From Rikenellaceae bacterium (GTDB lineage Bacteria; Bacteroidota; Bacteroidia; Bacteroidales; Rikenellaceae): DNA of 10,627 nucleotides. The DNA is taken from the NCBI GenBank assembly GCA_031286025.1, contig JAITVB010000131.1:1-10627 (forward strand), in the 5' to 3' direction. Made by a program: the position numbers and the translations under genes. How positions within the stretch are numbered: position 1 is the stretch's first letter; every line of letters starts with the position of its first letter. Below the pieces are notes generated by a model. The model was not told the origin of the DNA and did no database searches. It was given only the letters and a program-made list of their open reading frames with translations. Below, piece by piece: positions 1-7,221 of this stretch.

Positions 1-774
1 GTCAACGTCGAGATCGCCGTCGAAGAGAGCCTGCGTTATCTTGCCCCGGAAAAAGACCACCAGAGCGTCTTTAAACCGATGGGGTATATCGGCCAGGGAG
101 TGTTGGAGAGTGCCGAGGAACGCAAGCGCTCGCGCTCCGCCCCGCGCTTTGCTCCCGCCGGGCAAAGCACCCAGATGATCGTCGGGGCCACGCCCGAGAG
201 CGATCAACAGATCCTGCGGCTGTCGACCGCCCTCTATCAACGGCCGGCAATGAAGCGGGTTTACTATTCGGGCTACATTCCTGTCAACGGATATGATTCG
301 CGCCTGCCGGCTGTGCCCGGGGCGCCGCTTGTGCGCGAGAACCGGCTCTACCAGGCCGACTGGCTGATGCGTTTCTACGGTTTCCGGACCGATGAGATCG
401 TTGACGACGCCTATCCCAACCTCGATCTTGATATCGATCCTAAACTGGCGTGGGCGTTGCGCCACCCCGAAGCGTTCCCGGTCGACCTGAACCGGGCCGA
501 CGTCGAAATGATCCTGCGCGTGCCGGGTATCGGCACCAAGTCGGCCGGGCTGATCGTCGCTGCCCGCCGCCACCGCGCCATCACCGGGGCGACGTTGAAA
601 AAGATCGGGGTGGTGATGAAAAAGGCACAGTATTTCATCACGTGCAACGAATTGCCCGTCACCACGACCATCAACGAGATCAACCCCGAACACGTCCGCC
701 GGCTGCTCGTGACCAAAAAGGCCGACAAGCGCGAGGCGAACAAAAACCAACTGTCGCTGTTATTCCCCGATTGA
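1..774 (+). CDS. Putative DNA modification/repair radical SAM protein (C-terminal part, 5' end outside window)
   Basis: The reading frame is open from base 1, so the gene begins upstream. The ATG at 79 is internal, because the codons before it (beginning VNVEIAVEESL, with LAPEKDHQS further on) continue the protein. The visible 257 residues are the C-terminal part; the Cys-cluster radical SAM core that would bind the 4Fe-4S cluster lies outside the window. Family features seen are the stretch APAGQSTQMIVGATPESD (about residues 47-64 of the fragment), then RVYYSGYIPV. A helix-hairpin-helix DNA-binding motif follows at about 161-180, with VPGIGTKSA at its core. This matches the COG4277/TIGR03916 family as I know it, whose members are predicted DNA-repair or DNA-modification enzymes and are often linked to a uracil-DNA-glycosylase-like or DUF4130 partner. 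The reaction is not established. The stop codon TGA overlaps the ATG of the next gene by one base, so the two are probably translationally coupled. Confidence 0.87.
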   Translation, partial: VNVEIAVEESLRYLAPEKDHQSVFKPMGYIGQGVLESAEERKRSRSAPRFAPAGQSTQMIVGATPESDQQILRLSTALYQRPAMKRVYYSGYIPVNGYDSRLPAVPGAPLVRENRLYQADWLMRFYGFRTDEIVDDAYPNLDLDIDPKLAWALRHPEAFPVDLNRADVEMILRVPGIGTKSAGLIVAARRHRAITGATLKKIGVVMKKAQYFITCNELPVTTTINEINPEHVRRLLVTKKADKREANKNQLSLLFPD

Positions 775-1538
775 TGCAGGTCTTCCGTTACGATAAGACT
801 TTCGAAGGTTTACTCACCGCGCTCTTCGATGCTTACGCCCGAAAAACGTTTCCGGAGCGGCTGATCGGGCCGGAGGAGCCCGAACCGATGTTTTCGGAAG
901 AATGCTATGAGGTGGTGACCGACCGCGTGCGTGCGTCGCGGGTGTGGACGGCACTCGAACGCAAGTTGCCGCGCGAGGTACGGGGGATGATGATGCACGT
1001 TTGGCTGTCTGAAGAACCTGGTAGCGACGAACTGCTGTTCCGCTATATGCGGAAGGTGTTCGATTCGCGGGGGCCGGTGTCGACCGACTTTGCCGACAAC
1101 GATATGCTCGAAGCCAGGAAGTTGGCCCAAAAGGTCAATAAGGAGGCGCTCTATCTGATCCAGTTCGTGCGTTTCCAACGGGCGGGCGACGATACGTTTT
1201 TTGCTGCCGTTTCGCCTAAATACAACGCCCTGCCGTTGGTGCTCGAACACTTCAAAGATCGTTTTGCGGACCAGAAATGGCTAATCTACGACCTGCGTCG
1301 CCGCTACGGTTTTTTCTATGATTTGGAGAAGACGACCGAGGTCGCCCTCTTGGATGACCATGAAAATTTTCCGGGTGGAAAACTCGACGAAAAACTGATG
1401 GCCGAGGACGAGAAGTTATTTCAGGATCTTTGGCGCGGCTATTTCAAGTCGATGGCCATCAAGGAGCGCATCAACCCCAAGCTGCACCGCCAACATCTGC
1501 CCCGGCGGTTCTGGAAACATCTCACGGAAAAGCAATAG
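774..1538 (+). CDS. DUF4130 / TIGR03915 family probable DNA metabolism protein
   Basis: This 254-residue protein starts at the ATG that shares its A with the TGA stop of the upstream radical SAM gene. An open frame extends further upstream to 450, but that part lies inside the radical SAM gene in another frame and is non-coding shadow. The start MQVFRYDKTFEG is typical of the family. The C-terminal two thirds look like DUF4130: FVRFQRAGDDTFFA at about residues 135-148, then SPKYNALPLVLEHFKDRF and KWLIYDLRRRYGFFYDL. The C-terminus is basic (RINPKLHRQHLPRRFWKHL), which would suit nucleic-acid contact. The family is known as the constant neighbour, sometimes fusion partner, of the radical SAM protein next door, and is thought to act with it in DNA repair or modification; that role is inferred from context only. 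No promoter is seen between the two, and no T-rich terminator directly follows except the shared hairpin near 1670-1701. Confidence 0.88.
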   Translation: MQVFRYDKTFEGLLTALFDAYARKTFPERLIGPEEPEPMFSEECYEVVTDRVRASRVWTALERKLPREVRGMMMHVWLSEEPGSDELLFRYMRKVFDSRGPVSTDFADNDMLEARKLAQKVNKEALYLIQFVRFQRAGDDTFFAAVSPKYNALPLVLEHFKDRFADQKWLIYDLRRRYGFFYDLEKTTEVALLDDHENFPGGKLDEKLMAEDEKLFQDLWRGYFKSMAIKERINPKLHRQHLPRRFWKHLTEKQ

Positions 1539-1666
1539 TCGAGCCGGAGAATCCATCGGCGATGATCGGTACCATCCGGTTCATATCCGGTAAATTTCGG
1601 GCAAAGATACCCTTTCCGGCGTTGTGACGAACAATATCGTCGATTTCGTCAGAGGTCACAGCGATG

Positions 1667-1701
1667 AAAAAATATGCCTCCCCCGACGGGGAGGCATATT
1701 T
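1667..1701 (-). terminator. Intrinsic terminator of the susC-susD operon
   Basis: A perfect 14-bp stem (1670-1683 with 1688-1701) closes a four-base CGAC loop. Read on the minus strand it is followed by a run of six T (1672 down to 1667). It lies about 20 bp past the susD stop codon, the expected place for a rho-independent terminator. On the plus strand the same hairpin is followed by only three T, so it may also slow transcription coming from the convergent DUF4130 gene, but less efficiently. Confidence 0.88.
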
Positions 1702-1720
1702 CGAAAGATCGGCCGGACTG

Positions 1721-3508
1721 CTATTTGTCGTATCCGGGGTTTTGTTTGAATTCGTCTTTGTTCAGCACGGCGTCGAGCTGCCCCTGCGGGATGGGGCGCA
1801 ACAGGTGGTGTTCCTTGATGTTGGCCTTGCCGTCGGGGTTGTACTTCTGGTTATATTCCACCAACTTCTTGGTGCGCTTGAGATCGGACCAACGGTGGAT
1901 TTCGCCGATGAACTCACGGGCGTTTTCGTCCAGGAAGAAATCGAGGGTCAGATCGCCGGTGGCTACGGTCATTTCGGCTGTTTTGCCCGGCACAGCACGG
2001 GTGGTGCGCAATTCGTTCATGTACTTCAGGGCGTTGGTGTTGTCGCCCGCCCGCCAGTAAGCCTCCGAAGCGATCAGGTACATTTCGGCCAGGCGCAGCA
2101 CGCTTGCGTCGCGGATGCTCCGCAGGTCGTCCTGCCCGCCGGACCGTGTCGAGTCGGCAAACTTGTTCATCTGGAAGCCGCGCAAGGCGCTGTACGTTTT
2201 CACGTTTTCAGGTTCCATAGCTCCGCCATAAATGTTGGTGTAATCAAGGATCTGGTAGCGTCCGGCCGCCCAGGCTTTCTGTCCGGCGGTAGCAAGACCG
2301 TTGATCATCAGCATCGCGGTGTCGCCTATGTCGCCCATCTTGGGATAGTTGCCGGCGCGGGCCGTGGCGAGCTTTCCCGCGTCGTTCACACACCACAAGT
2401 TGAGGAAAGTGACGTTGAAGCGTTGGTCGATCGTGTTGTCGAAGAGTTTCAGCGCACGCATGCTTACCATCACCCGATTGAACGGGCGGCCGTAGCGGAC
2501 GGTACGCGTCAACCCCGCTTGGTCGTCATACTTGATCGTGTAGGTAACGAGCGCCTCGTTTCCCCCGTTGCCGCTGCTCGGAACCATCGAGGTGAGGCTG
2601 CTGCCGGTGAAGCTCAGGTTGGAGGTGTAGTTGACATACCAGATGCTTTCGGTGTTGTTCCTGGCATTGGCGTTTTTCATGTCCCAGGTGTCGCGGTAGA
2701 TCGGATAGAGTTTGCGTCCCGAAGAGGCGATCACTTCGGCGGCCAGGGTGGCGGCCTGCGTGGCGAACGACTTCGCCTGGTCGGCGGTGTATCCGCAGGC
2801 TTCCGCGTTGTATTCGCTAGCCATATAAAGCAGTACGCGAGCCTTGAAGGCCTTGGCGCCCCAGATGTTGGCATGTCCGTCCTTGGGGTCGTAGCCGTCC
2901 AGGTTGGCGATGGCTACGTCGAGGTCGGCCAGGATCTGGGTATAGAAATCCTTGATCGGGGTCTTCTTGGGCGAAAGGACTTCCGGGTCGGACATATTCG
3001 TCGGTTTGGTTTTCAGGATGACCGGGCCCCAGGTTTCGACGATGTGCCAGTTATACCAGGCGCGCAGGAAGTTCGCCTCGCCGGTCAGACGTTTTTTGAG
3101 GGCGGCGTCCATCGGCACGATTTCCAGGTTTTCGAGGGCGATGTTGGCCCATTCGATCCCCCGGTACCAGAGTTGCCAGGTCGTTTCCCATATCCCGAGG
3201 GTAGTTCCCGAGGTGCCGGTCGAGCCGTTCAGGTCGGATCCGTATCCGGCCACAGCCGATTGTTTGTTGTCGTTGCCTTTGTAGAAAAGGTCGGTCCCGG
3301 TTTCCAACATCTGGATCGGGGTTTCCTGGTAGTAGAACGTACGGTTGAGGTAATAGCCCGCATGAATGGCGGCCTGCACCCCTTCCGGCGTGTTGTAGTA
3401 GACGGTGGTCATTGCGTTCCTGTTGTTTTCCTTCAGGTAATCTTCGCAGGAGCTCAGGGTGAAGGAGGCGGCCAGGATAACAAAAATTCCTGATATGACT
3501 TTTTTCAT
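1721..3508 (-). CDS. RagB/SusD family nutrient-uptake outer-membrane lipoprotein
   Basis: This is a SusD-like surface lipoprotein that would cap the neighbouring SusC transporter and bind its substrate, probably a glycan or oligosaccharide. I chose the start at 3508, giving 595 residues. It yields the compact signal peptide MKKVISGIFVILAASF with lipobox LSSC (Cys 21) followed by acidic residues (CED), as expected for surface-exported lipoproteins in this phylum. An in-frame ATG at 3541 would add 11 polar residues before it and cannot be excluded. Family marks are LRLAEMYLIASEAYWRAGD (the TPR-like helices), and near the C-terminus ENAREFIGEIHRWSDLKRT, LRPIPQGQL and the ending QNPGYDK. Length is normal for the family. 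It follows susC on the same strand with no terminator between them. The substrate cannot be told from sequence, and no carbohydrate-active enzyme is adjacent. Confidence 0.95.
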   Translation of the reverse strand: MKKVISGIFVILAASFTLSSCEDYLKENNRNAMTTVYYNTPEGVQAAIHAGYYLNRTFYYQETPIQMLETGTDLFYKGNDNKQSAVAGYGSDLNGSTGTSGTTLGIWETTWQLWYRGIEWANIALENLEIVPMDAALKKRLTGEANFLRAWYNWHIVETWGPVILKTKPTNMSDPEVLSPKKTPIKDFYTQILADLDVAIANLDGYDPKDGHANIWGAKAFKARVLLYMASEYNAEACGYTADQAKSFATQAATLAAEVIASSGRKLYPIYRDTWDMKNANARNNTESIWYVNYTSNLSFTGSSLTSMVPSSGNGGNEALVTYTIKYDDQAGLTRTVRYGRPFNRVMVSMRALKLFDNTIDQRFNVTFLNLWCVNDAGKLATARAGNYPKMGDIGDTAMLMINGLATAGQKAWAAGRYQILDYTNIYGGAMEPENVKTYSALRGFQMNKFADSTRSGGQDDLRSIRDASVLRLAEMYLIASEAYWRAGDNTNALKYMNELRTTRAVPGKTAEMTVATGDLTLDFFLDENAREFIGEIHRWSDLKRTKKLVEYNQKYNPDGKANIKEHHLLRPIPQGQLDAVLNKDEFKQNPGYDK

Positions 3509-3557
3509 AGTTGTCTCGGATTTAATTACGTTGTGATTCATGTAAGCGAGTACTCCG

Positions 3558-6500
3558 TTAGAAGTTCAGATTGATCCCGAATATCACCTGCTTGGCCATC
3601 GGGAAGGTCGGACCGGTGGTGCTGATGCTGCGTTCCGGGTCAAAGTCGCCGAAGACCTTGTCCGCAAAGGTGAAGAAGTTGCTGGCGGTTCCGTAAACGC
3701 GGAGTTTCGAGATGCCGATCTTGCCGACGACCGAGTTGGGCAGGGTATAGCCCAACGTAATGTCGCGGATCTTCAGGAAGTTTCCTTTCACATAGCCCAA
3801 GGTCGAACCATACAGGAACGAGTTGGTTCCCTGGCGCGGACGCGGGTAGGCGTTGGTCGGGTTGGTCACCGTCCAATAGTCTACCTTCAGGCTGTTTTCC
3901 AGGGCATTGGGCTTGAAGTTGCTGGCGAAATCGGTCTGTACCATGAAGCCGGTCTTGCCGTAGATGAAGAATGCGAGGTCAAAACCCTTGAATGTCATCG
4001 TGTTGTTCATCCCGAAGTTGAGTTCCGGACGCGGGTTGCCGAGGATCATGCGGTCGTCGGCGGTCACCTTGCCGTCGGCATTGGCAGTGTACACGCGGAT
4101 GTCGCCGGGTAACTGGTTGTTCTTCTTGGCTTCATCCTTTTGGTCCCATTGCCAGATACCGAGTTTCTGATAATCGTAGTAAACTTTGGCCGGATGGCCC
4201 ACAAACCAACCGTTGGCTTCATCCTTGGTGACGCCGCTGGCCAGGGAGAGTATCTTTTCGTCGTTGTGCGAGAAGGTGAAGTTGGTCGACCAATGGAACT
4301 TCCCGTTGGGATTGGTGTTGATCGTGTTGAGACTCAGCTCCCAACCCTTGTTGCCGACTTCCCCGATGTTGTCCATCGTGTCGCTGTAACCGCTTGAGCG
4401 GGGCAGGGCGCGCGGCATCAGCAGGTCGACGGTCTTCGAGTCGTAGTAGTCGAAAGCACCGGAGATACGTCCGCGCAACAGACTGAAGTCGAGGCCGAGG
4501 TTTACGGTGCGGGTAACTTCCCAACGGAGGTTCCGGTTTCCCATTACGTTGGGCCAGTAGCCGTAGTTGCTCGATTCGTCGTAAGCATAAATCACCCCGG
4601 TGATGGTGCTCATCGTCTGGTAGGGGTCGATCGAACTGTTGCCCGATTTCCCCCAACTGGCGCGGAGTTTCAGGTCGGAGAGCCAATGGGCGTTCTTCAG
4701 GAAGTTTTCTTCGTAGATGCGCCATCCGACCGAAGCCGAGGGGAACGAAGCCCATTTGTTGCCGTCGCCCAACACCGATGAACCGTCCGAACGAATCGAG
4801 GCCGAGAAGAGGTATTTGCCGGCGAAGCTGTAGTTCACACGGCCAAAGAATGAAACCAGTTTGTCGGTGGTTTCGTTGCTAGCGATGGTGATTTCGCCGG
4901 TTTCACTGGCTAGGTACCACCAAAGCGAGTTGGGGTCGGGCTGTCCCTGTCCCTGGGCGTTGTAATATTGCTTGCGGTTGTATTGCGTGCTCGAACCGGC
5001 CAGTACGGTCAGGTCGTGCTTGCCGAATGTCTTAACGTAGTTGATCGTGTTTTCCCAAGTGTAGTTGAAGCGGTTGGGATAACTCGAATGGCCCATCTGC
5101 GCAAAGTTGGGCGAAGTGGGGCGGTCAACACTGCCCCGGCCCTGATAGAGGCCGTAGGTGTAGTTGGTCGAGTTGATCCCGAAAGTGGTCTTGAAGAACC
5201 AGGTCTTGTTGATGTTATAGTCGATGTAGCCGTTGGCGAAGATGCGTTGAGAAACGACCTCGTTTTTGTATATGCCGGGCTGTTCGTCGGCGATCGGGCT
5301 CACCTGGGTCGTGTAACCCGGGGCGGGAAAGAGGATGAAGTTGCCGTTGTCGTCATAGGGGCGGCTGATCGGGTTGATCTTGTTGGCCATGTTGGTCGGG
5401 TCGCGCCGCATGTTGTTGTCGCGGTAGGTATAGGTGGCGTTGATCCCCACTTTCAGGTTGGGACGGATGTTCTGGTCGCCGGCGATGCGGAAGTTGTAGC
5501 GGCGCTGGTTTTCGTTGAGCGTCAGTCCCTTTTGGTCGTTGTAGCCGAGCGACATCACGACGTTAGAACTGCGGGTGCCGCCCGATACGCTGACGTCGTA
5601 GTTTTGGATGAAACCCTGATGGAAGATCAGATCGTTCCAGTCGGTGTAATATTTTTTGTCGATGTAATCCCGTTCGCCCGGCGAAGAGAAGATCGTTTCG
5701 AAGGACGGAACCGTAGCCGTAGGGGTTTGCGCGTCAAAATCGGGCACAGTATAGGAATCGGTCTTGTACTGCACGAACTCTTCGCCCGAGAAGACTTTCA
5801 TCCAACCGGTCACGTAACTCGGTCCGGCATAGGCGTTGAGCGTCACGCGCGCCTTGCCTTCGGTGCCTTTCTTGGTGGTGACGATGATCACGCCGTTGGC
5901 CCCGCGCGACCCGTAGATCGCGGTTGACGAAGCGTCCTTGAGCACTTCTATCGACTCGATGTCGGCCGAGTTGAGATCAAGGTTGTCGCCGTACGGAATC
6001 CCGTCGACCAGGATCAGCGGGGCGTTGCTGGCTTTGAGCGAGCGGTTCCCGCGGACGGTGAATCTGGTACCCGCGTTGGGGGTCAGCTGCCCCGATTCGA
6101 TGTTCATGTCCATCCCGGCCACGCGTCCCTGCAGGGCCTGCAAGGGGTTCGAGGTCGGGCGGGCCATAATGTCCTCCGACTTCACCGAAGCGATCGAGCC
6201 GGTCACATCGCGTTTGCGCTGCACGCCATAGCCGATCACCACGATCTCGTCGAGGCTTTCGACGTCTTCGTTCAGGATAACGTCGATCGTCGTGCGGCCG
6301 CCGACTTCGATCTCCTGCGGGGCATAGCCCAGGCAGTTGAATGTCAGTCTGTCCGCGGCCGTTGCGGTGATGGTGTATTTCCCCGCCGCATCGGTGACTT
6401 GCCCGACGGAGCGTCCGGCAACCATAACGGCAACACCCGCAATGGGATCGCCATTTTCTCCGCGGACCGTCCCGGAAACGGCCAGGCTTTGTGCAAAGGC

Positions 6501-6563
6501 CTGTCCCGAAAGCGAGCATACCGCAAGGAGGGCAATGACAACATGGTAAATTTTACTCCTCAT
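3558..6563 (-). CDS. SusC/RagA family TonB-linked outer-membrane protein
   Basis: This 1001-residue protein is a TonB-dependent outer-membrane transporter of the SusC type. With the SusD-like lipoprotein downstream it would import a substrate, usually a glycan fragment, into the periplasm using TonB energy. Visible in order are a signal peptide (about residues 1-24, cleavage likely after AFA) and a carboxypeptidase-regulatory-like domain (about 28-98, SGTVRGENGDPIAGVAV). The SusC signature DEIVVIGYG follows (105-113), then a plug domain up to about 230 with FTVRGNRSL, PLILVDGIPYG and IYGSRGANGVIIVTTKKG. The rest is a long beta-barrel ending in the aromatic terminus FGINLNF. The length is typical and no frameshift or stop is seen. 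It is first in the operon. Its upstream region carries an unusual inverted repeat and an opposing terminator (see 6646-6890), so expression may be switchable. The substrate is unknown. Confidence 0.96.
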   Translation of the reverse strand: MRSKIYHVVIALLAVCSLSGQAFAQSLAVSGTVRGENGDPIAGVAVMVAGRSVGQVTDAAGKYTITATAADRLTFNCLGYAPQEIEVGGRTTIDVILNEDVESLDEIVVIGYGVQRKRDVTGSIASVKSEDIMARPTSNPLQALQGRVAGMDMNIESGQLTPNAGTRFTVRGNRSLKASNAPLILVDGIPYGDNLDLNSADIESIEVLKDASSTAIYGSRGANGVIIVTTKKGTEGKARVTLNAYAGPSYVTGWMKVFSGEEFVQYKTDSYTVPDFDAQTPTATVPSFETIFSSPGERDYIDKKYYTDWNDLIFHQGFIQNYDVSVSGGTRSSNVVMSLGYNDQKGLTLNENQRRYNFRIAGDQNIRPNLKVGINATYTYRDNNMRRDPTNMANKINPISRPYDDNGNFILFPAPGYTTQVSPIADEQPGIYKNEVVSQRIFANGYIDYNINKTWFFKTTFGINSTNYTYGLYQGRGSVDRPTSPNFAQMGHSSYPNRFNYTWENTINYVKTFGKHDLTVLAGSSTQYNRKQYYNAQGQGQPDPNSLWWYLASETGEITIASNETTDKLVSFFGRVNYSFAGKYLFSASIRSDGSSVLGDGNKWASFPSASVGWRIYEENFLKNAHWLSDLKLRASWGKSGNSSIDPYQTMSTITGVIYAYDESSNYGYWPNVMGNRNLRWEVTRTVNLGLDFSLLRGRISGAFDYYDSKTVDLLMPRALPRSSGYSDTMDNIGEVGNKGWELSLNTINTNPNGKFHWSTNFTFSHNDEKILSLASGVTKDEANGWFVGHPAKVYYDYQKLGIWQWDQKDEAKKNNQLPGDIRVYTANADGKVTADDRMILGNPRPELNFGMNNTMTFKGFDLAFFIYGKTGFMVQTDFASNFKPNALENSLKVDYWTVTNPTNAYPRPRQGTNSFLYGSTLGYVKGNFLKIRDITLGYTLPNSVVGKIGISKLRVYGTASNFFTFADKVFGDFDPERSISTTGPTFPMAKQVIFGINLNF

Positions 6564-6648
6564 AATGGTAATGTTTTTAGGTTAGTTGGAAATTGGGATT
6601 ATTTGGATGGAAAAGGTGGGTCGACGCCACGGCGGAGGGATTTTAACA

Positions 6649-6667
6649 TAACGTAAGTTATACGTTA
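6649..6667. repeat. Local 7-bp palindrome overlapping the left arm
   Basis: TAACGTA (6649-6655) and TACGTTA (6661-6667) form a perfect dyad around AGTTA. It overlaps the left arm of the long inverted repeat but extends inside it, and the right arm lacks this partner sequence. It sits about 80 bp upstream of the susC start codon, so it could be an operator for a dimeric regulator. No function is proven. Confidence 0.5.
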
Positions 6668-6782
6668 AAAATCGATCCGGCAAAAAAGACATGTAAAGAA
6701 CGCTGATTTTAAACTTGTTTCCCGGCCTGTCTAAAACTCCGGATTCTTCGAATAAGCTAGCCTTTTTTATATTCTTACTCTG

Positions 6783-6820
6783 AAAGACCGGGGCGCGTTA
6801 GCGTTCCGGTCTTTTAATTT
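6783..6820 (+). terminator. Plus-strand intrinsic terminator inside the inverted-repeat segment
   Basis: The stem 6783-6796 pairs with 6801-6814 around a GTTA loop: 14 pairs, two of them G-U, followed by TTTTAATTT. On the minus strand the two G-U pairs become C-A mismatches and the T-tract is missing, so the terminator works only in the direction away from susC. No annotated gene precedes it on this strand, which suggests either a short RNA made from within the segment or a block on transcription that would face susC if the segment were inverted. Confidence 0.72.
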
Positions 6821-6825
6821 ATTAT

Positions 6826-6841
6826 GATTCAACGCTGAATC
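6826..6841. repeat. Short dyad GATTCA-N4-TGAATC
   Basis: A perfect 6-bp inverted repeat with a four-base spacer (ACGC) lies just after the plus-strand terminator, inside the inverted-repeat segment. It could be an operator half-site pair or a minor hairpin. There is no further support. Confidence 0.3.
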
Positions 6842-7175
6842 CCCAGGGAGACTCGGCCGCTATATCGATTGACTATAACTTACGTTATGTATGTTCCGAA
6901 ATTTTGAGAATCCTATTCGGAACCGGTACGCTGTGTCCGTTGCCAAAATGTTGTCCGGAAGCGACCGTTGTCGGCCATTTCCCGGAATAAAAACGAAACA
7001 TAGGTACGATTTTATTTTGACATAAAAAAGCGTTTTGAAAAAACGTGTAAAAATTTTGTATCCCTGTGTGTCGGGAAGAGAGCCGCAAAGGAGGGGGGCG
7101 GGCCATGATTTTCGATAATTTTAACGATTACGGGCAAATTTCCTCTCTTTATTCTGTAAACTATGAAAAAATCAC

Positions 7176-7183
7176 TACGTTTG
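7176..7183 (+). promoter_or_regulatory. Bacteroidetes-type -7 promoter element for the lipoprotein gene
   Basis: TACGTTTG fits the phylum's TAnnTTTG -7 consensus exactly and lies 38 bp before the ATG at 7222, which would give a leader of roughly 30 nt. A clear -33 TTTG element is not visible at the expected distance. Confidence 0.55.
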
Positions 7184-7221
7184 CATCGGTTTTTTTAATA
7201 CCTCGACTAAAATAATCCCTG

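Larger units (their letters stand above)
6646..6890. repeat. 17-bp perfect inverted repeat flanking 211 bp upstream of susC
   Basis: ACATAACGTAAGTTATA (6646-6662) recurs as its exact reverse complement TATAACTTACGTTATGT (6874-6890). A shared AATCGAT a few bases inside each arm extends the match imperfectly. Each arm is itself a near-palindrome, ATAAC-N4-GTTAT. Such an arrangement in front of a susC gene resembles the invertible promoters known in Bacteroidales, where a site-specific recombinase flips a short segment. The arms could instead be two binding sites for a dimeric regulator. No recombinase gene is in the window. Confidence 0.75.
6564..7221. other. Long intergenic region between divergent susC and lipoprotein genes
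   Basis: These 658 bp hold no confident gene. On the susC side lie an 82-bp leader, a 17-bp inverted repeat pair bounding 211 bp, and a plus-strand terminator inside it, all listed separately. The part from about 6891 to 7170 is comparatively AT-rich and holds a run AAAGGAGGGGGGCGGG at 7087 onward, followed by a 36-codon open frame (7105-7215). A TAnnTTTG promoter for the lipoprotein gene lies at 7176-7183. I found no exact TAnnTTTG facing susC. The nearest match on the minus strand is TATGTTTC (7002 down to 6995), which would give a leader of over 400 nt crossing the inverted repeat. The 73-codon open frame on the minus strand (6885-7106) shows no family resemblance and is probably chance. 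Confidence 0.7.

Noticed and set aside
450..773. N-terminal extension of 108 codons to the DUF4130 gene
   Set aside because: It lies wholly inside the radical SAM gene in another frame, and the family-like N-terminus begins exactly at the overlapping ATG at 774.
1555..1610. Repeated ATCCGGT words downstream of the DUF4130 gene
   Set aside because: Only two copies of a 7-bp word in GC-rich sequence, with no wider repeat unit; likely chance.
1664..3493. Long plus-strand open frame of 609 codons opposite susD
   Set aside because: It is the antisense of a clear SusD gene. Its translation shows no domain, is full of Val/Gly/His/Arg as expected from a GC-rich antisense frame, and it begins inside the terminator hairpin.
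4968..5927. Plus-strand open frame of 319 codons opposite susC
   Set aside because: Antisense shadow of the transporter gene, with low-complexity Val/Gly/Ala/Asp composition and no recognisable family.
6885..7106. Minus-strand 73-codon open frame upstream of susC
   Set aside because: No family resemblance, no signal peptide or domain, and it runs into the inverted repeat; composition looks like non-coding sequence.
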